DNA from: Solimonas flava DSM 18980
GTDB lineage: Bacteria > Pseudomonadota > Gammaproteobacteria > Nevskiales > Nevskiaceae
NCBI RefSeq assembly: GCF_000426685.1
Contig: NZ_AUFV01000013.1
Location: 78,738-142,737 of the forward strand
Direction: 5' to 3'
Length of the DNA: 64,000 bases
A program made the translations under genes and the position numbers. This document shows positions 50,760 through 59,334 of this stretch, piece by piece; positions within the stretch are counted from its first letter, which is position 1, and each line of letters begins with the position of its first letter. The notes beneath the pieces are model-generated. The model ran no database searches. It was not told the DNA's origin and was given only the letters and a program-made list of their open reading frames with translations.

Positions 50760-52681
50760 CGTCCGTCCAGCGTGTAGGCGACGACGGCGTCGCCGACTTC
50801 GGTGCCGAGCGCGCCGTGGCCGCCGGCCGCGATCACCAGGTACTGCGGCCCGCCGGCGCGCACGCGATAGCTGATCGGCACCGCGGTGCCGGCGTACGGC
50901 AGCGTGTCGCGCCACAGCTCGCGGCCGTCGGCGGCGTCGAAGGCGCGCAGGTAGCGGTCCATCGTCGCGGCGACGAAGACCAGACCGCCGGCGGTCTGCA
51001 TCGAGCCGCCCGAGTTCGGCGTGCCGGTCTCGAAGTGATCGCCGAACGGCGCCATGCCGCGCAGCGTGCCGAGCGGCCGCTCCCAGAGCCGTGCGCCGCT
51101 GTCGAGGTCGATCGCCACCAGCTTGCCCCAAGGCGGCGGCACGCACGGCGTCTTCAGCGGCGACAGGAACGGCGCGCGCTCGACCACGTACGGCGTGCCT
51201 TCCTGTGGATTGACGCCGACCAGATCGCTGCCGTCGCCGGCGCCGCGGTACTGCGCGCGCGGCACCAGGCGGATCACGAACGGCGCGACCTGCAGGTTGA
51301 CGATCAGGCGCCGCCGCACCGGATCGACCGACACCGAGCCCCAGTTGATGCCGCCGCCGAGACCCGGATATTCGAGCGTGCCCTGCAGCGATGGCGGCGT
51401 GAACACGCCGCGATAGTCGAGCGCATCGAACGCGGCCTGACACTTGCCCTTGTCCCAGAAGGTCAGGCCCCAGAGCGCGTCGCGCTGCAGACTCAGCGGA
51501 TGCAGCGGCGCCGGCCGGGTCGGGAACGGCTGCGTCGGCGCGGCGCGCTCGCCGGGCACCGTCGACGCCGGCACCGGCCGCTCCTCGACCGGGAACAGCG
51601 GCCGGCCGCTGAGACGGTCGAGCAGGAACACGAAACCGAGCTTGGTCGCGGCGATCAGCGCCGGCGTGCCGTCGCGCGCCGTGTACGACACCGGCTGCGC
51701 GGCCAGATCGTAGTCCCACAGATCGTGGTGCACGGTCTGGAAGTGCCAGGCCGGCCGGCCGCTGCGCGCGTCGAGCGCGACGACCGACGCGCCGTAGTAG
51801 TCGAGATCGCCGCGCTCGGCGCCGCCGTAATGGTCCGGCGCGGCGCTGCCGGTCGGCGCGAAGATCAGATGACGCTCGGGATCGGCCGACATCAGCGCCC
51901 ACACGTTCGGCGTGCCCGGCGTCAGCGTCGCACCGTTGGCGAGGTCCGCGGCCGTCACCGCCGGCATCGTCGGCGGCACCGGATCCCAGACCCAGCGCAG
52001 CGCGCCGCTGCGCGCGTCCCAGGCGCGGATGCCGCCGCCCGGCGCGTTCGTGCGCTGGCCGTCCTTGACGAAGGCGCCGGTGACGACCAGATCGTCGATC
52101 AGCAGCGGCGCCGAGGTCGCGTAGTACTCGGCCTCGCGCAGCGCGCCGAGCCCCTGCCTGAGATCGACGCGGCCGTCGCGGCCGAAGCCGGCGCAGGGTT
52201 TGCCGCTGCGCGCGTCGACGGCGAGCAGACGCGCGTCGAGCGTCGCCTCGTAAATGCGCTCGGCGCAGGCCGCGCCGGCCGCCGCGGAGGCGTCGCGCCA
52301 GTAGGCGACGCCGCGGCAGACCGGCGCGTAGACGCCGTGGAGATCGACCTTCGGATCGTGCGTCCAGCGCTCGCGGCCGGTCTCGGCGTCGAGCGCGACG
52401 ATGCGGTTGTACGGCGTGCAGAAATACAGCGTGCCGTCGATCATCAGCGGCGTCGCCTCGAACGCGGTCGCGCCGTGCACGGCATTGCCCTTCGAGAAAT
52501 CGCCGTGCCGGTAGGTCCACTTCGGCTTGAGCCGGCGCACGTTGTCGACTCGGATCTCGGCGAGCGGCGAATAGCGCTGGCCGCCCGGCGTGTTGCCGAT
52601 CTGCGGCCACTGCGCCGTCTCCTCGCCGCGGGCGCCGGCGGCGACGCAGACCAACGCGAGCGCGGCGAGCCAGCGCCTCAT
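50756..52681 (-). CDS. PQQ-dependent dehydrogenase, periplasmic, glucose-dehydrogenase-like
   Basis: 641 residues. A short signal peptide (LAALALVCVAAGARG) replaces the N-terminal five-helix membrane domain of classical membrane-bound quinoprotein dehydrogenases. Eight-blade propeller with W-motifs typical of the family (WTYRHGDFSKGNA, LDAETGRERWTHDPK, HFQTVHHDLWDYDLAAQPV with the active-site HHDLWD, GGINWGSVSVDP). Expected to oxidise an alcohol, sugar or polyol in the periplasm. ATGA overlaps at both ends couple it to the neighbouring genes. No pqq genes are in the window. Confidence 0.88.
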   Translation of the reverse strand: MRRWLAALALVCVAAGARGEETAQWPQIGNTPGGQRYSPLAEIRVDNVRRLKPKWTYRHGDFSKGNAVHGATAFEATPLMIDGTLYFCTPYNRIVALDAETGRERWTHDPKVDLHGVYAPVCRGVAYWRDASAAAGAACAERIYEATLDARLLAVDARSGKPCAGFGRDGRVDLRQGLGALREAEYYATSAPLLIDDLVVTGAFVKDGQRTNAPGGGIRAWDARSGALRWVWDPVPPTMPAVTAADLANGATLTPGTPNVWALMSADPERHLIFAPTGSAAPDHYGGAERGDLDYYGASVVALDARSGRPAWHFQTVHHDLWDYDLAAQPVSYTARDGTPALIAATKLGFVFLLDRLSGRPLFPVEERPVPASTVPGERAAPTQPFPTRPAPLHPLSLQRDALWGLTFWDKGKCQAAFDALDYRGVFTPPSLQGTLEYPGLGGGINWGSVSVDPVRRRLIVNLQVAPFVIRLVPRAQYRGAGDGSDLVGVNPQEGTPYVVERAPFLSPLKTPCVPPPWGKLVAIDLDSGARLWERPLGTLRGMAPFGDHFETGTPNSGGSMQTAGGLVFVAATMDRYLRAFDAADGRELWRDTLPYAGTAVPISYRVRAGGPQYLVIAAGGHGALGTEVGDAVVAYTLDGR

Positions 52682-53520
52682 GCCGCGTCACCGACGAACA
52701 CGCGCTCGATCAGCGTGCGCAGCCGGGCCGTCGCCGGCAGCTCGACGCCGAGCGCCGCCGCGCTCTGCAGCGCCGCGTCGAGGTCCTTGGCGGCGAGTGC
52801 CGCGAACGGCCCGAAGGCCTGGCGCCGCGCGTCGCCGCCGCGCGCCGCGAGCGCCTCGCGATTGCCGTGGAAGGCTTCCATCTGCGGCGTGACCACGCCG
52901 TTGGCGCGGCCGACCTCGATCAGCAGCCGCGGATCGAGACCGGCGGCGCGCGCCAGACGCGTGCCCTCGTCGAGCGCCGCGAACGCGGCGTAGCTCATCA
53001 GGTTGTTGCAGAGCTTGAGCGCGATGCCGCAGCCGAGCGGCCCGGCGTGCACGATCTTGCCCGCCCAGGCCGACAGCACCGGCCGCAGCCGTTCGAGCAG
53101 CCGGTCGCTGCCGCCGACCATCGCGCACAGCGTCGCCGCCTCGGCGCCGGCCGCACCGCCGGTGATCGGCGCGTCGACGACGTGAACGCGCCGCGCCTCG
53201 GCCTCGCCCGCCCAGCGCAGCAGCGCCGCCTGCGTCACCGTGCTGTGCACGGCGACGATCGCGTCGGCGCGCAGGTTCGCAAGCAGGCCGTCGTCACCGT
53301 GCAGCAACGCGTCGACGTCGTCATCGTCGCGCACGCACAGGCCGACGACGCGGCACTGCGCGGCCAGCTCGCGCGGCGTCGCCGCCTGCGCGCCGAGCGC
53401 GACCAGCTCGGAGAGCGGCGCCGGCGCGAGGTCGTGCACGTACACCGGCTCGCCGAGCTTGAGCAGGTGGCGCGCCATCGGCTTGCCGATGTTGCCGAGG
53501 CCGATGAATCCGATGCCCAT
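52678..53520 (-). CDS. 3-hydroxyisobutyrate-dehydrogenase-family NAD(P) oxidoreductase
   Basis: 280 residues. Rossmann motif GFIGLGNIGKPMARHL, substrate-binding DAPITGGAAGAE (near 115-126), catalytic Lys in GCGIALKLCNNLMSYAAFAA. Family members oxidise beta-hydroxy acids (3-hydroxyisobutyrate, tartronate semialdehyde, related). First gene of the coupled PQQ dehydrogenase/flavoprotein chain (its stop overlaps the next start by 4 bases). Substrate not determined. Confidence 0.88.
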   Translation of the reverse strand: MGIGFIGLGNIGKPMARHLLKLGEPVYVHDLAPAPLSELVALGAQAATPRELAAQCRVVGLCVRDDDDVDALLHGDDGLLANLRADAIVAVHSTVTQAALLRWAGEAEARRVHVVDAPITGGAAGAEAATLCAMVGGSDRLLERLRPVLSAWAGKIVHAGPLGCGIALKLCNNLMSYAAFAALDEGTRLARAAGLDPRLLIEVGRANGVVTPQMEAFHGNREALAARGGDARRQAFGPFAALAAKDLDAALQSAAALGVELPATARLRTLIERVFVGDAA

Positions 53521-53540
53521 CGCGATGCTCCGATCCGGAT

Positions 53541-54347
53541 TCAGCCGGCGACCTGTTCCTGCTTCCAGTCGCTTTCGAGCAGCTTCGGCGTCGGCACGTT
53601 CGGCCGCAGCTCGATGAACTCGATGGCGACGCCCGGCGGCAGCTCGAAGCAGTTGGCGATCGCCTCGCCGACCACGTCCGGCTGTACCGCGCCGTCGAAC
53701 TGCGGACCCTTTTCGAGCCAGGCCGCCATCGCTTCCGGCAGCGCCGCCGGATCGAAGTTGGCGACGCTGCCGGTCGCCACCGCCCCGGGGCTGAACAGCG
53801 TGACCATGATGCCGTCGCGCTTGACCTCGCCGCGCAGCTCGTTCGTGAACTGGTCGAGCGCCGCCTTGGCCGCCGAGTACAGCGCCATGTGCGCGAACTC
53901 GTTGTCGTGGCGCACGCTGGCCGACGACAGATTGACGATGCGGCCGCCGCCGGCCGCGCGCAGCGGCGCGATCGCCAGCTGGCAGGCGAACACGGCGCAG
54001 AGGAAATTGAGATCGACGAGCTTGCGCACCTCGTCCTCCGGCATCTGCTCGATGCGGCGCGCGAACTGGAAGCCGACGTTGTTGACCAGACCGTCGAGCC
54101 GGCCCCAGCGCGCGACGACGGCGTCGAAGGCGAGGGCCAGCGCGGCGCGGTCGCTGACGTCGACGGCGAGCGCCAGCGCGCGGTCCGGATCGAAGCCGGC
54201 CAGCGCTTCCTGCAATGCCGCCGCGCCGCGCGCGAGCAGCGCGACGCGGGCGCCGCGCGCGGCGAGCGCGCGGGCGGTCGCCAGGCCGATGCCCTTGGAC
54301 GCGCCGGTGACGACGATGACCTGGTCCTGCACGCGCGATGCGTTCAT
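53541..54347 (-). CDS. Short-chain dehydrogenase/reductase
   Basis: 268 residues. Cofactor motif TGASKGIG (about 15-22), NNVG, catalytic Ser in NLSSAS, catalytic pair YSAAK. Classical SDR with a longer C-terminus. Start supported by GGAGAACG upstream. It follows a second SDR by 24 bases; the two together could carry out sequential dehydrogenations of a ring or side-chain alcohol. Substrate unknown. Confidence 0.88.
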   Translation of the reverse strand: MNASRVQDQVIVVTGASKGIGLATARALAARGARVALLARGAAALQEALAGFDPDRALALAVDVSDRAALALAFDAVVARWGRLDGLVNNVGFQFARRIEQMPEDEVRKLVDLNFLCAVFACQLAIAPLRAAGGGRIVNLSSASVRHDNEFAHMALYSAAKAALDQFTNELRGEVKRDGIMVTLFSPGAVATGSVANFDPAALPEAMAAWLEKGPQFDGAVQPDVVGEAIANCFELPPGVAIEFIELRPNVPTPKLLESDWKQEQVAG

Positions 54348-54370
54348 GTCTTCGTTCTCCGTGGCGCGCG

Positions 54371-55114
54371 TCAGGCGCGCATCAGCTGGCCGCCGTCGAC
54401 GTTCATGACCAGACCGGTGACCCAGTCGGCGTCGTCGGACAGCAGGAACAGCAGCGCCTTGAGCAGATCGTCCGGCGTGCCGAGCCGGCCGAGCGGCATC
54501 TGCGCCACCATCGCGTCGAGATACGGCTGCGGCACCTTGTCGCGCAGCGCCTGCGTGTCGGTCGGCCCGGGCGCGATGGCGTTGACGCGTATGCCCTTGG
54601 GCCCGAGCTCGCGCGCCAGCACGCAGGTGATGCCGTTCACCGCGAGCTTGGTGATCGAGTAGTAGTCGATGTTCATCCAGGCCGCGGTCGAGGACTGGTT
54701 GACGATCGCCGCGCCGCGTTTCAGATACGGCGCGACGGCGCGTGTCATCACCACCGCGCCGAGCATGTTCACGGCGATCACCTTGTTCAGGTAGCCGAGA
54801 TCGACGCTCATCAGCGGATTGAATTCCAGCGAGCCGAACAGCGCGGCGTTGTTGACCAGATAGTCGATGCCGCCGAAGGCGTCGACCGCGCGCCGCGCGA
54901 GGGCCTGCGCCGAGGCCTCGCTGGACACGTCGACGGCGGCGAACAGCGCCTTGCCGCCGGCCTTGCCGATCGCCTCCGCGACGCGCCGGCCCTGCGCCTC
55001 GTTGATGTCGGCGACGACGACCGCGCAGCCGAGCCGGGCCAGGCCGCGCGCATAGCCCTCGCCGATGCCCTGGCCGGCGCCGGTGACGATGACCACCTTG
55101 TCCTTGAAATCCAT
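54371..55114 (-). CDS. Short-chain dehydrogenase/reductase
   Basis: 247 residues. TGAGQGIGEGYARGLA near 12-27, VNNAA, catalytic Ser in NQSSTA, YYSITK catalytic Tyr/Lys, and the family-typical C-terminal GLVMNVDGGQLMR. A classical NAD(P)-dependent dehydrogenase of the FabG/hydroxysteroid type; exact substrate not readable. Lies between the ferredoxin and the other SDR in a minus-strand operon. Confidence 0.9.
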   Translation of the reverse strand: MDFKDKVVIVTGAGQGIGEGYARGLARLGCAVVVADINEAQGRRVAEAIGKAGGKALFAAVDVSSEASAQALARRAVDAFGGIDYLVNNAALFGSLEFNPLMSVDLGYLNKVIAVNMLGAVVMTRAVAPYLKRGAAIVNQSSTAAWMNIDYYSITKLAVNGITCVLARELGPKGIRVNAIAPGPTDTQALRDKVPQPYLDAMVAQMPLGRLGTPDDLLKALLFLLSDDADWVTGLVMNVDGGQLMRA

Positions 55115-55165
55115 GCGTCGCGTTTCCTCGTTGCGGTATCCGTCTAGTCGTGAGCTGCGGCCGGC

Positions 55166-55492
55166 TCAGCCGGCGTTGCCGTCGGCGGGCAGGCCGACTT
55201 CGAGGCCGTCCATCGCGGCGCTGATCGCGATCTGGCAGCCGAGCCGGCTGTTCGGGCGGCGCAGCGCCAGAGCGTCGAGAATCTGCCGCTCGCCTTCGGC
55301 CGGCGGCGGCAGGCGCTCGACCCAGTCCGGCGGCAGGTAGCAATGGCAGGTCGCGCAGGAGCAGATGCCGCCGCACATGCCGACGACGCCCGGCACCATG
55401 TTCAGCGTCGCGCCTTCCATCAGGTTCATCTGCGGATCGACGTCGACCGTATGGCGCGTGCCGTCGTGCTCGATATAGGTGATCGCAACCAT
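55166..55492 (-). CDS. 2Fe-2S ferredoxin (adrenodoxin type)
   Basis: 108 residues. Cluster ligands Cys40, Cys46, Cys49 and Cys86 in the C-x5-C-x2-C...C spacing (CGGICSCATC; LGCQI); an extra Cys44 and Cys51 lie in the same loop. Typical donor to cytochromes P450 or Rieske oxygenases. No ferredoxin reductase is in the window. It precedes two SDRs and follows the aldehyde dehydrogenase on the minus strand; the Rieske oxygenase at 57809 lies on the opposite strand. Confidence 0.93.
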   Translation of the reverse strand: MVAITYIEHDGTRHTVDVDPQMNLMEGATLNMVPGVVGMCGGICSCATCHCYLPPDWVERLPPPAEGERQILDALALRRPNSRLGCQIAISAAMDGLEVGLPADGNAG

Positions 55493-55535
55493 CGCTTCGT
55501 CTCTCTCCGATGCCTGTGTGCGCTGCGGCCGAAAC

Positions 55536-57038
55536 TCAGGCCGGCACCGCCACGGTCTTGATCTGCAGGTATTCCTCGAAGCCCTGCACGCCCATCTCGC
55601 GGCCGATGCCGCTCTGCTTGTAGCCGCCGAACGGCGCGTCGGGCGCGAAGAAGTTCGCGCCGTTGACGTTCAGCGTGCCGGTGCGGATGCGCCGCGCCAG
55701 ACGCAGCGCGCGCCCGACATCGGCGGAGACGATCGCGCCCGACAGGCCGTAGATCGAGTCGTTGGCGATGCGCACCGCGTCGTCGTCGTCGTCATAGGGG
55801 ATCGCCACCAGCACCGGGCCGAAGATTTCCTCCTGCGCGATGCGCATGTCGTTGCGCACGTCGGCGAACAGCGTCGGCTCGACCCAGTAGCCGCGCGTCA
55901 GGCCCTCGGGAATGCCGCCGCCGCAGACCAGGCGCGCGCCTTCGCGCCTGCCGGTCTCGATGTAGTCGAGCACGCACCGCCGCTGCCGCTCGCTGACCAG
56001 CGGCCCCATGATCTGCTGCGGCGCGTACTGATCGCCCGGCCGCACGTACGCGAACATCGCCTTGAGCGTTTCGATGCCTTCTTCGTAGCGCGACTTCGGC
56101 AGCAGCATGCGCGTCGGCAGCGCGCAGCCCTGGCCGGCGTGGTAGCAGACGCCGAGCCCGGACAGCAGCGCCGTCGAAAAATCGGCGTCGTCGAGAATGA
56201 TGTTGGCCGACTTGCCGCCGAGTTCGAGGAAGACTTTCTTCACGGTGTCGGCGGCGGCGGCCATGATGCGGCGGCCGGTCGGCGTCGAGCCGGTGAACGA
56301 GATCATGTCGATGCGCGGATCGCGGCACAGCTTCTCGCCGATCGCGGCCGGATCGGACGCCGTCAGCACGTTGAACACGCCGGCCGGGATGTCGGTCTGT
56401 TCGGCGACGAGCTTGCCGAGCAGCGTCGCCGTCCACGGCGTCTCGGGCGCCGACTTGAGCACCACCGTGCAGCCGGCAGCGAGCGCCGGCACGACCTTCG
56501 CCATGTTGATCTGGAACGGGAAGTTCCACGGCGAAATCGCGGCGACCACGCCGGCCGGCTCGCGCCAGACGAGGCGCCGGCTCGGCACGCCCATGTTGGC
56601 GGTGACCGGCAGCTCGCTGTCCCAGGCGTAGCGCGCCATCAGCTCGATCACGTAATCGAGGATGCCGATCGGGCCGTCGCCCTGCGGGCCGTTCTCGGTG
56701 ATCGCCATCGGCGCACCGGTTTCGGCGACGACCTGCGCGCGCAGCGCGGGCGCACCGGCGCGCAGCGCGTCGCGCAGCTGCATCAGGCAGCGCCGGCGCA
56801 GCGCGCGGTCGCCCGCCCAGACGCCGGCGTCGAAGGCGCGGCGCGCGGCGGCGATCGCCAGCTCGGCATCGTCGAGTCCGGCGTCGGCGACCTCGCCGAT
56901 CACGGCCTCGGTCGCCGGATCGACGTTGGCGTAGCGCCTGCCGGAGCGCGCCGCGACGAGGCGGCCGTCGATCAGCAGTCGCGCTTCGCCGGCGGTGGCG
57001 GGCGCCGCGGTGCGCGCGGCGGAAGGGGCCAGGGTCAT
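55536..57038 (-). CDS. Aldehyde dehydrogenase
   Basis: 500 residues. SPWNFPFQINMAKVVPALAA, cofactor GSTPTGRRI, catalytic Glu in LELGGKSANI, active-site Cys in HAGQGCALPTRM, EEIFGPVL and C-terminal PFGGYKQSGIGREMG: a complete NAD(P)-dependent ALDH fold. Oxidises an aldehyde to the acid, fitting the oxidation of a side chain alcohol through SDR steps. Start chosen at 57038, with GGAG 9 bases upstream. In operon with ferredoxin and SDRs. Confidence 0.95.
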   Translation of the reverse strand: MTLAPSAARTAAPATAGEARLLIDGRLVAARSGRRYANVDPATEAVIGEVADAGLDDAELAIAAARRAFDAGVWAGDRALRRRCLMQLRDALRAGAPALRAQVVAETGAPMAITENGPQGDGPIGILDYVIELMARYAWDSELPVTANMGVPSRRLVWREPAGVVAAISPWNFPFQINMAKVVPALAAGCTVVLKSAPETPWTATLLGKLVAEQTDIPAGVFNVLTASDPAAIGEKLCRDPRIDMISFTGSTPTGRRIMAAAADTVKKVFLELGGKSANIILDDADFSTALLSGLGVCYHAGQGCALPTRMLLPKSRYEEGIETLKAMFAYVRPGDQYAPQQIMGPLVSERQRRCVLDYIETGRREGARLVCGGGIPEGLTRGYWVEPTLFADVRNDMRIAQEEIFGPVLVAIPYDDDDDAVRIANDSIYGLSGAIVSADVGRALRLARRIRTGTLNVNGANFFAPDAPFGGYKQSGIGREMGVQGFEEYLQIKTVAVPA

Positions 57039-57066
57039 GGCATGAGCTCCGGAAGCGATGGACGGA

Positions 57067-57561
57067 TCAGGCGACGCGCGGCCGCAGCACATGCAGGCGC
57101 AGCATCAGCAGGCCGAAGATGACCAGCCACAGGCCGTTGAAGATCACCACCGGCACGATCTGCGCGCCGGTCTGGCGATACGTCAGCAGCTCCCAGATCA
57201 GATAGAAGCCGATCGCGTACGTCATCATCCCCGCCATGAAGGTCGCGAGGCCGCGATACCAGCGGCGATCCTGACGTCCGGCGGCGAAGACGATCAGCGA
57301 CAGCACGTAGAACCACGAGAAGAAGAACATGTCGAGCTCGTTGACGAGGCGCAGCCACAGCGGCGCGTCGACGTAGATCGGCTCGACCTGCACGTAACCG
57401 AGCCAGGCGCGGCCGATCCAGCTCGCGCCGCAAGGCCCTTCGATGCCGAGCTTCAGGCCGTCCCAGCCGCAGCCGAACACGAACAGCGGCGCGTAGACCA
57501 GCGACATGAAGCTGGTGAACAGGAACAGCACGATCAGCAGTCGGTCCAGCCAGCGTGACAT
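57067..57561 (-). CDS. Polytopic membrane protein, possibly EXPERA/EBP-like
   Basis: 164 residues with about four hydrophobic helices (LLIVLFLFTSFMSLVYAPLF, FFFSWFYVLSLIVFAAG, GMMTYAIGFYLIWELL, VIFNGLWLVIFGLLML). Polar residues around VEPIYVDAPLWLRLVNELDM resemble the acidic/aromatic pattern of EXPERA-type membrane proteins (emopamil-binding protein, sigma-2 receptor), which act on sterols, but the match is by eye. It precedes the ALDH gene by 28 bases. A sterol-related function would fit the neighbourhood. Confidence 0.5.
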   Translation of the reverse strand: MSRWLDRLLIVLFLFTSFMSLVYAPLFVFGCGWDGLKLGIEGPCGASWIGRAWLGYVQVEPIYVDAPLWLRLVNELDMFFFSWFYVLSLIVFAAGRQDRRWYRGLATFMAGMMTYAIGFYLIWELLTYRQTGAQIVPVVIFNGLWLVIFGLLMLRLHVLRPRVA

Positions 57562-57601
57562 GCGGCGTTTCTCCCTGTTCCCGTGAACCCCAATGAAGGC
57601 C

Positions 57602-57677
57602 CGTCGTTGCGAGCGCAGCGTAGCCATCCGGTCCGCAGCCCGGCCCGGCACGTCGCCTGCGGCACCTCGCGATGACG
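57602..57677. repeat. Dispersed palindromic repeat, copy 2 (76 bp, shortened)
   Basis: Right end CCTCGCGATGACG (57665-57677) is identical to the other copies; the left end CGTCGTTGCGAG is degenerate and the interior shorter. Located between the membrane protein and the Rieske oxygenase. Confidence 0.7.
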
Positions 57678-57808
57678 TCGGCCGAAGATTCACGCCGACG
57701 CCGATACGCATTCATCCCCCGTTTGGAGGACGAGTTGCAAACCATGCGCCTGCAATGTTTTGCGCGACATCCGGCGGCCACACGGCCACCGCGCAGACGG
57801 AGACGAAG

Positions 57809-58993
57809 ATGGAAGGCAATCGGCATGGCGGCGATCTGAACTACGCCGCGGACACCCTGAAGCAGTCGTCGGCCTCGACCGTGCAGCGCAACCTGCAGAC
57901 CATCCCGCGCCTCGCCGACGGCGCGCCGCGCTATGCGCGCGGCTGGCACATGGTCGGCTGGAGCGACGAGTTCCCGCAGGGCCAGGTGGTGCCGCGCGAC
58001 TACTTCGGCATGCGCCTGGCGTTCTATCGCGGCGACGACGGCCAGGTCCGCTGCCTCGATGCGTTCTGTCCGCACCTCGGCGCCGATCTGTCGGCCGGCA
58101 AGGTCATCGGCAACGCGCTGCAGTGCCCGTTCCACAACTGGCAGTACAACGGCGGCGGCCAGTGCGTGAAGATTCCGTACTGCGACAAGATTCCGGGCCG
58201 GGCGAAGACGCGCGCCTTCGAGACCCGCGAGATGAACGACACGGTGCTGATCTGGTTCGATCCGGAACTAGGCGCGCCGGACTACGAGATCCCGCCGCTC
58301 GCCGATTACTCGCCGGCCGATGCGGCGGACGCGAAAGGCTGGACGCGCGGCTGGCGGCGCTTCCGCATCACCATCAAGACGCACCCGCGCGAGGTGATCG
58401 AGAACACCGTCGACAAGGGCCACCTGCTGCCGATCCACGGCTACGACGTCGACCGCTGGCTGCCGATCTGGAACGGCCACATGACCGGCGAGCTGATGTG
58501 GGGCACGCACACGCGTCTGGCCGCCGACGTCCGGGACGACAAGCTCTACGTGCGCTCGGTGACCTACGGCCCCTCGTACCAGTACACCTGGCAGACGCAG
58601 GACTCGCGGCTGTTCGACTCGGCGATCCTCACCGCCTGGTGCCCGGTCGACGAGAACACGCTGGAATACTGGTTCGGCGTCATCGTCAAAGCCAACGCCG
58701 CCGAGTTTCCGCCGGAAGCGCTCGAAACCGCGGCGCAGGGCTACTGCGAGGCCTCGTACGACGCCTTCATGGAAGACGTCTACATCTGGGAGCGCAAGCT
58801 CTACCGTCCGGAGCCGACGCTGTGCGCGAACGACGGGCCGATCGCCAAGCTGCGGCGCTGGTACGCGCAGTTCTACACCGACCGCAAGGATCTGCCGGCG
58901 CCGCTGCACAACAACAACCACCACTGGACCGTGCACGACCTGCGCGACCGCCGCGACGAGGTCGTCGCCGCCCAGGACGAGGCGCTGGCCTGA
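57809..58993 (+). CDS. Rieske-type non-heme iron oxygenase, KshA-like
   Basis: 394 residues from the ATG at 57809. N-terminal Rieske 2Fe-2S ligands Cys87, His89, Cys106, His109 (CPHLGADLSAGKVIG, CPFHNWQY). Catalytic iron motif Asp202-x2-His205-x4-His210 (VDKGHLLPIH). The pattern of the Rieske domain and the TVDKGHLLPIH helix is close to the KshA branch (3-ketosteroid 9-alpha-hydroxylase), although other Rieske subgroups are possible. The rubredoxin gene follows after 21 bases in the same direction; a KshB reductase is not in the window. Confidence 0.9.
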   Translation: MEGNRHGGDLNYAADTLKQSSASTVQRNLQTIPRLADGAPRYARGWHMVGWSDEFPQGQVVPRDYFGMRLAFYRGDDGQVRCLDAFCPHLGADLSAGKVIGNALQCPFHNWQYNGGGQCVKIPYCDKIPGRAKTRAFETREMNDTVLIWFDPELGAPDYEIPPLADYSPADAADAKGWTRGWRRFRITIKTHPREVIENTVDKGHLLPIHGYDVDRWLPIWNGHMTGELMWGTHTRLAADVRDDKLYVRSVTYGPSYQYTWQTQDSRLFDSAILTAWCPVDENTLEYWFGVIVKANAAEFPPEALETAAQGYCEASYDAFMEDVYIWERKLYRPEPTLCANDGPIAKLRRWYAQFYTDRKDLPAPLHNNNHHWTVHDLRDRRDEVVAAQDEALA

Positions 58994-59014
58994 CCCTGCG
59001 AAAGGACGAAGCCG

Positions 59015-59176
59015 ATGGCGAAGTGGGAGTGCACGATCTGCGGCGACGTCTACGACGAAGCCGCAGGAGACCCGGAGCGCGGGATCGCGCCCGGCACGCG
59101 CTGGGAAGACGTGCCGGAGGACTGGGTCTGCCCGGATTGCGGCGCGGCCAAGGACAGCTTCGAGAAGATCGGGTAG
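59015..59176 (+). CDS. Rubredoxin (53 aa)
   Basis: Ligands Cys6/Cys9 ([11 protein letters not shown]) and Cys39/Cys42 (WVCPDCG), with EDW before the second knuckle. Small Fe-Cys4 electron carrier. It starts 21 bases after the Rieske oxygenase stop and could be an electron donor for it, an unusual pairing for Rieske oxygenases, which normally use a ferredoxin or flavin-type reductase. Distinct from the copy at 9720. Confidence 0.95.
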   Translation: MAKWECTICGDVYDEAAGDPERGIAPGTRWEDVPEDWVCPDCGAAKDSFEKIG

Positions 59177-59195
59177 CGGGCACCCGTGAATACCC

Positions 59196-59315
59196 CCTCT
59201 CCCCGCCGGCGGGGAGAGGTTCAGGGTGAGAGGTACACGCGATCGGCGAAATACCGACAGCAGATCGGGCCGCGCGCCCCTCTCCCCATCCCTCTCCGCG
59301 CAGGCGGGGAGAGGG
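59196..59315. repeat. Pair of CCCTCTCCC-type palindromes
   Basis: First: a perfect 24-bp palindrome CCTCTCCCCGCCGGCGGGGAGAGG-type (arms 59196-59207 and 59208-59219) followed by TTCAGGGTGAG. Second: arms from 59290-59299 and 59304-59315. The two lie in the 158-base gap before the Tat flavoprotein. Same family as 24507 and 33056. Confidence 0.75.
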
Positions 59316-59334
59316 AGACAAGCGAGGAGAGACG

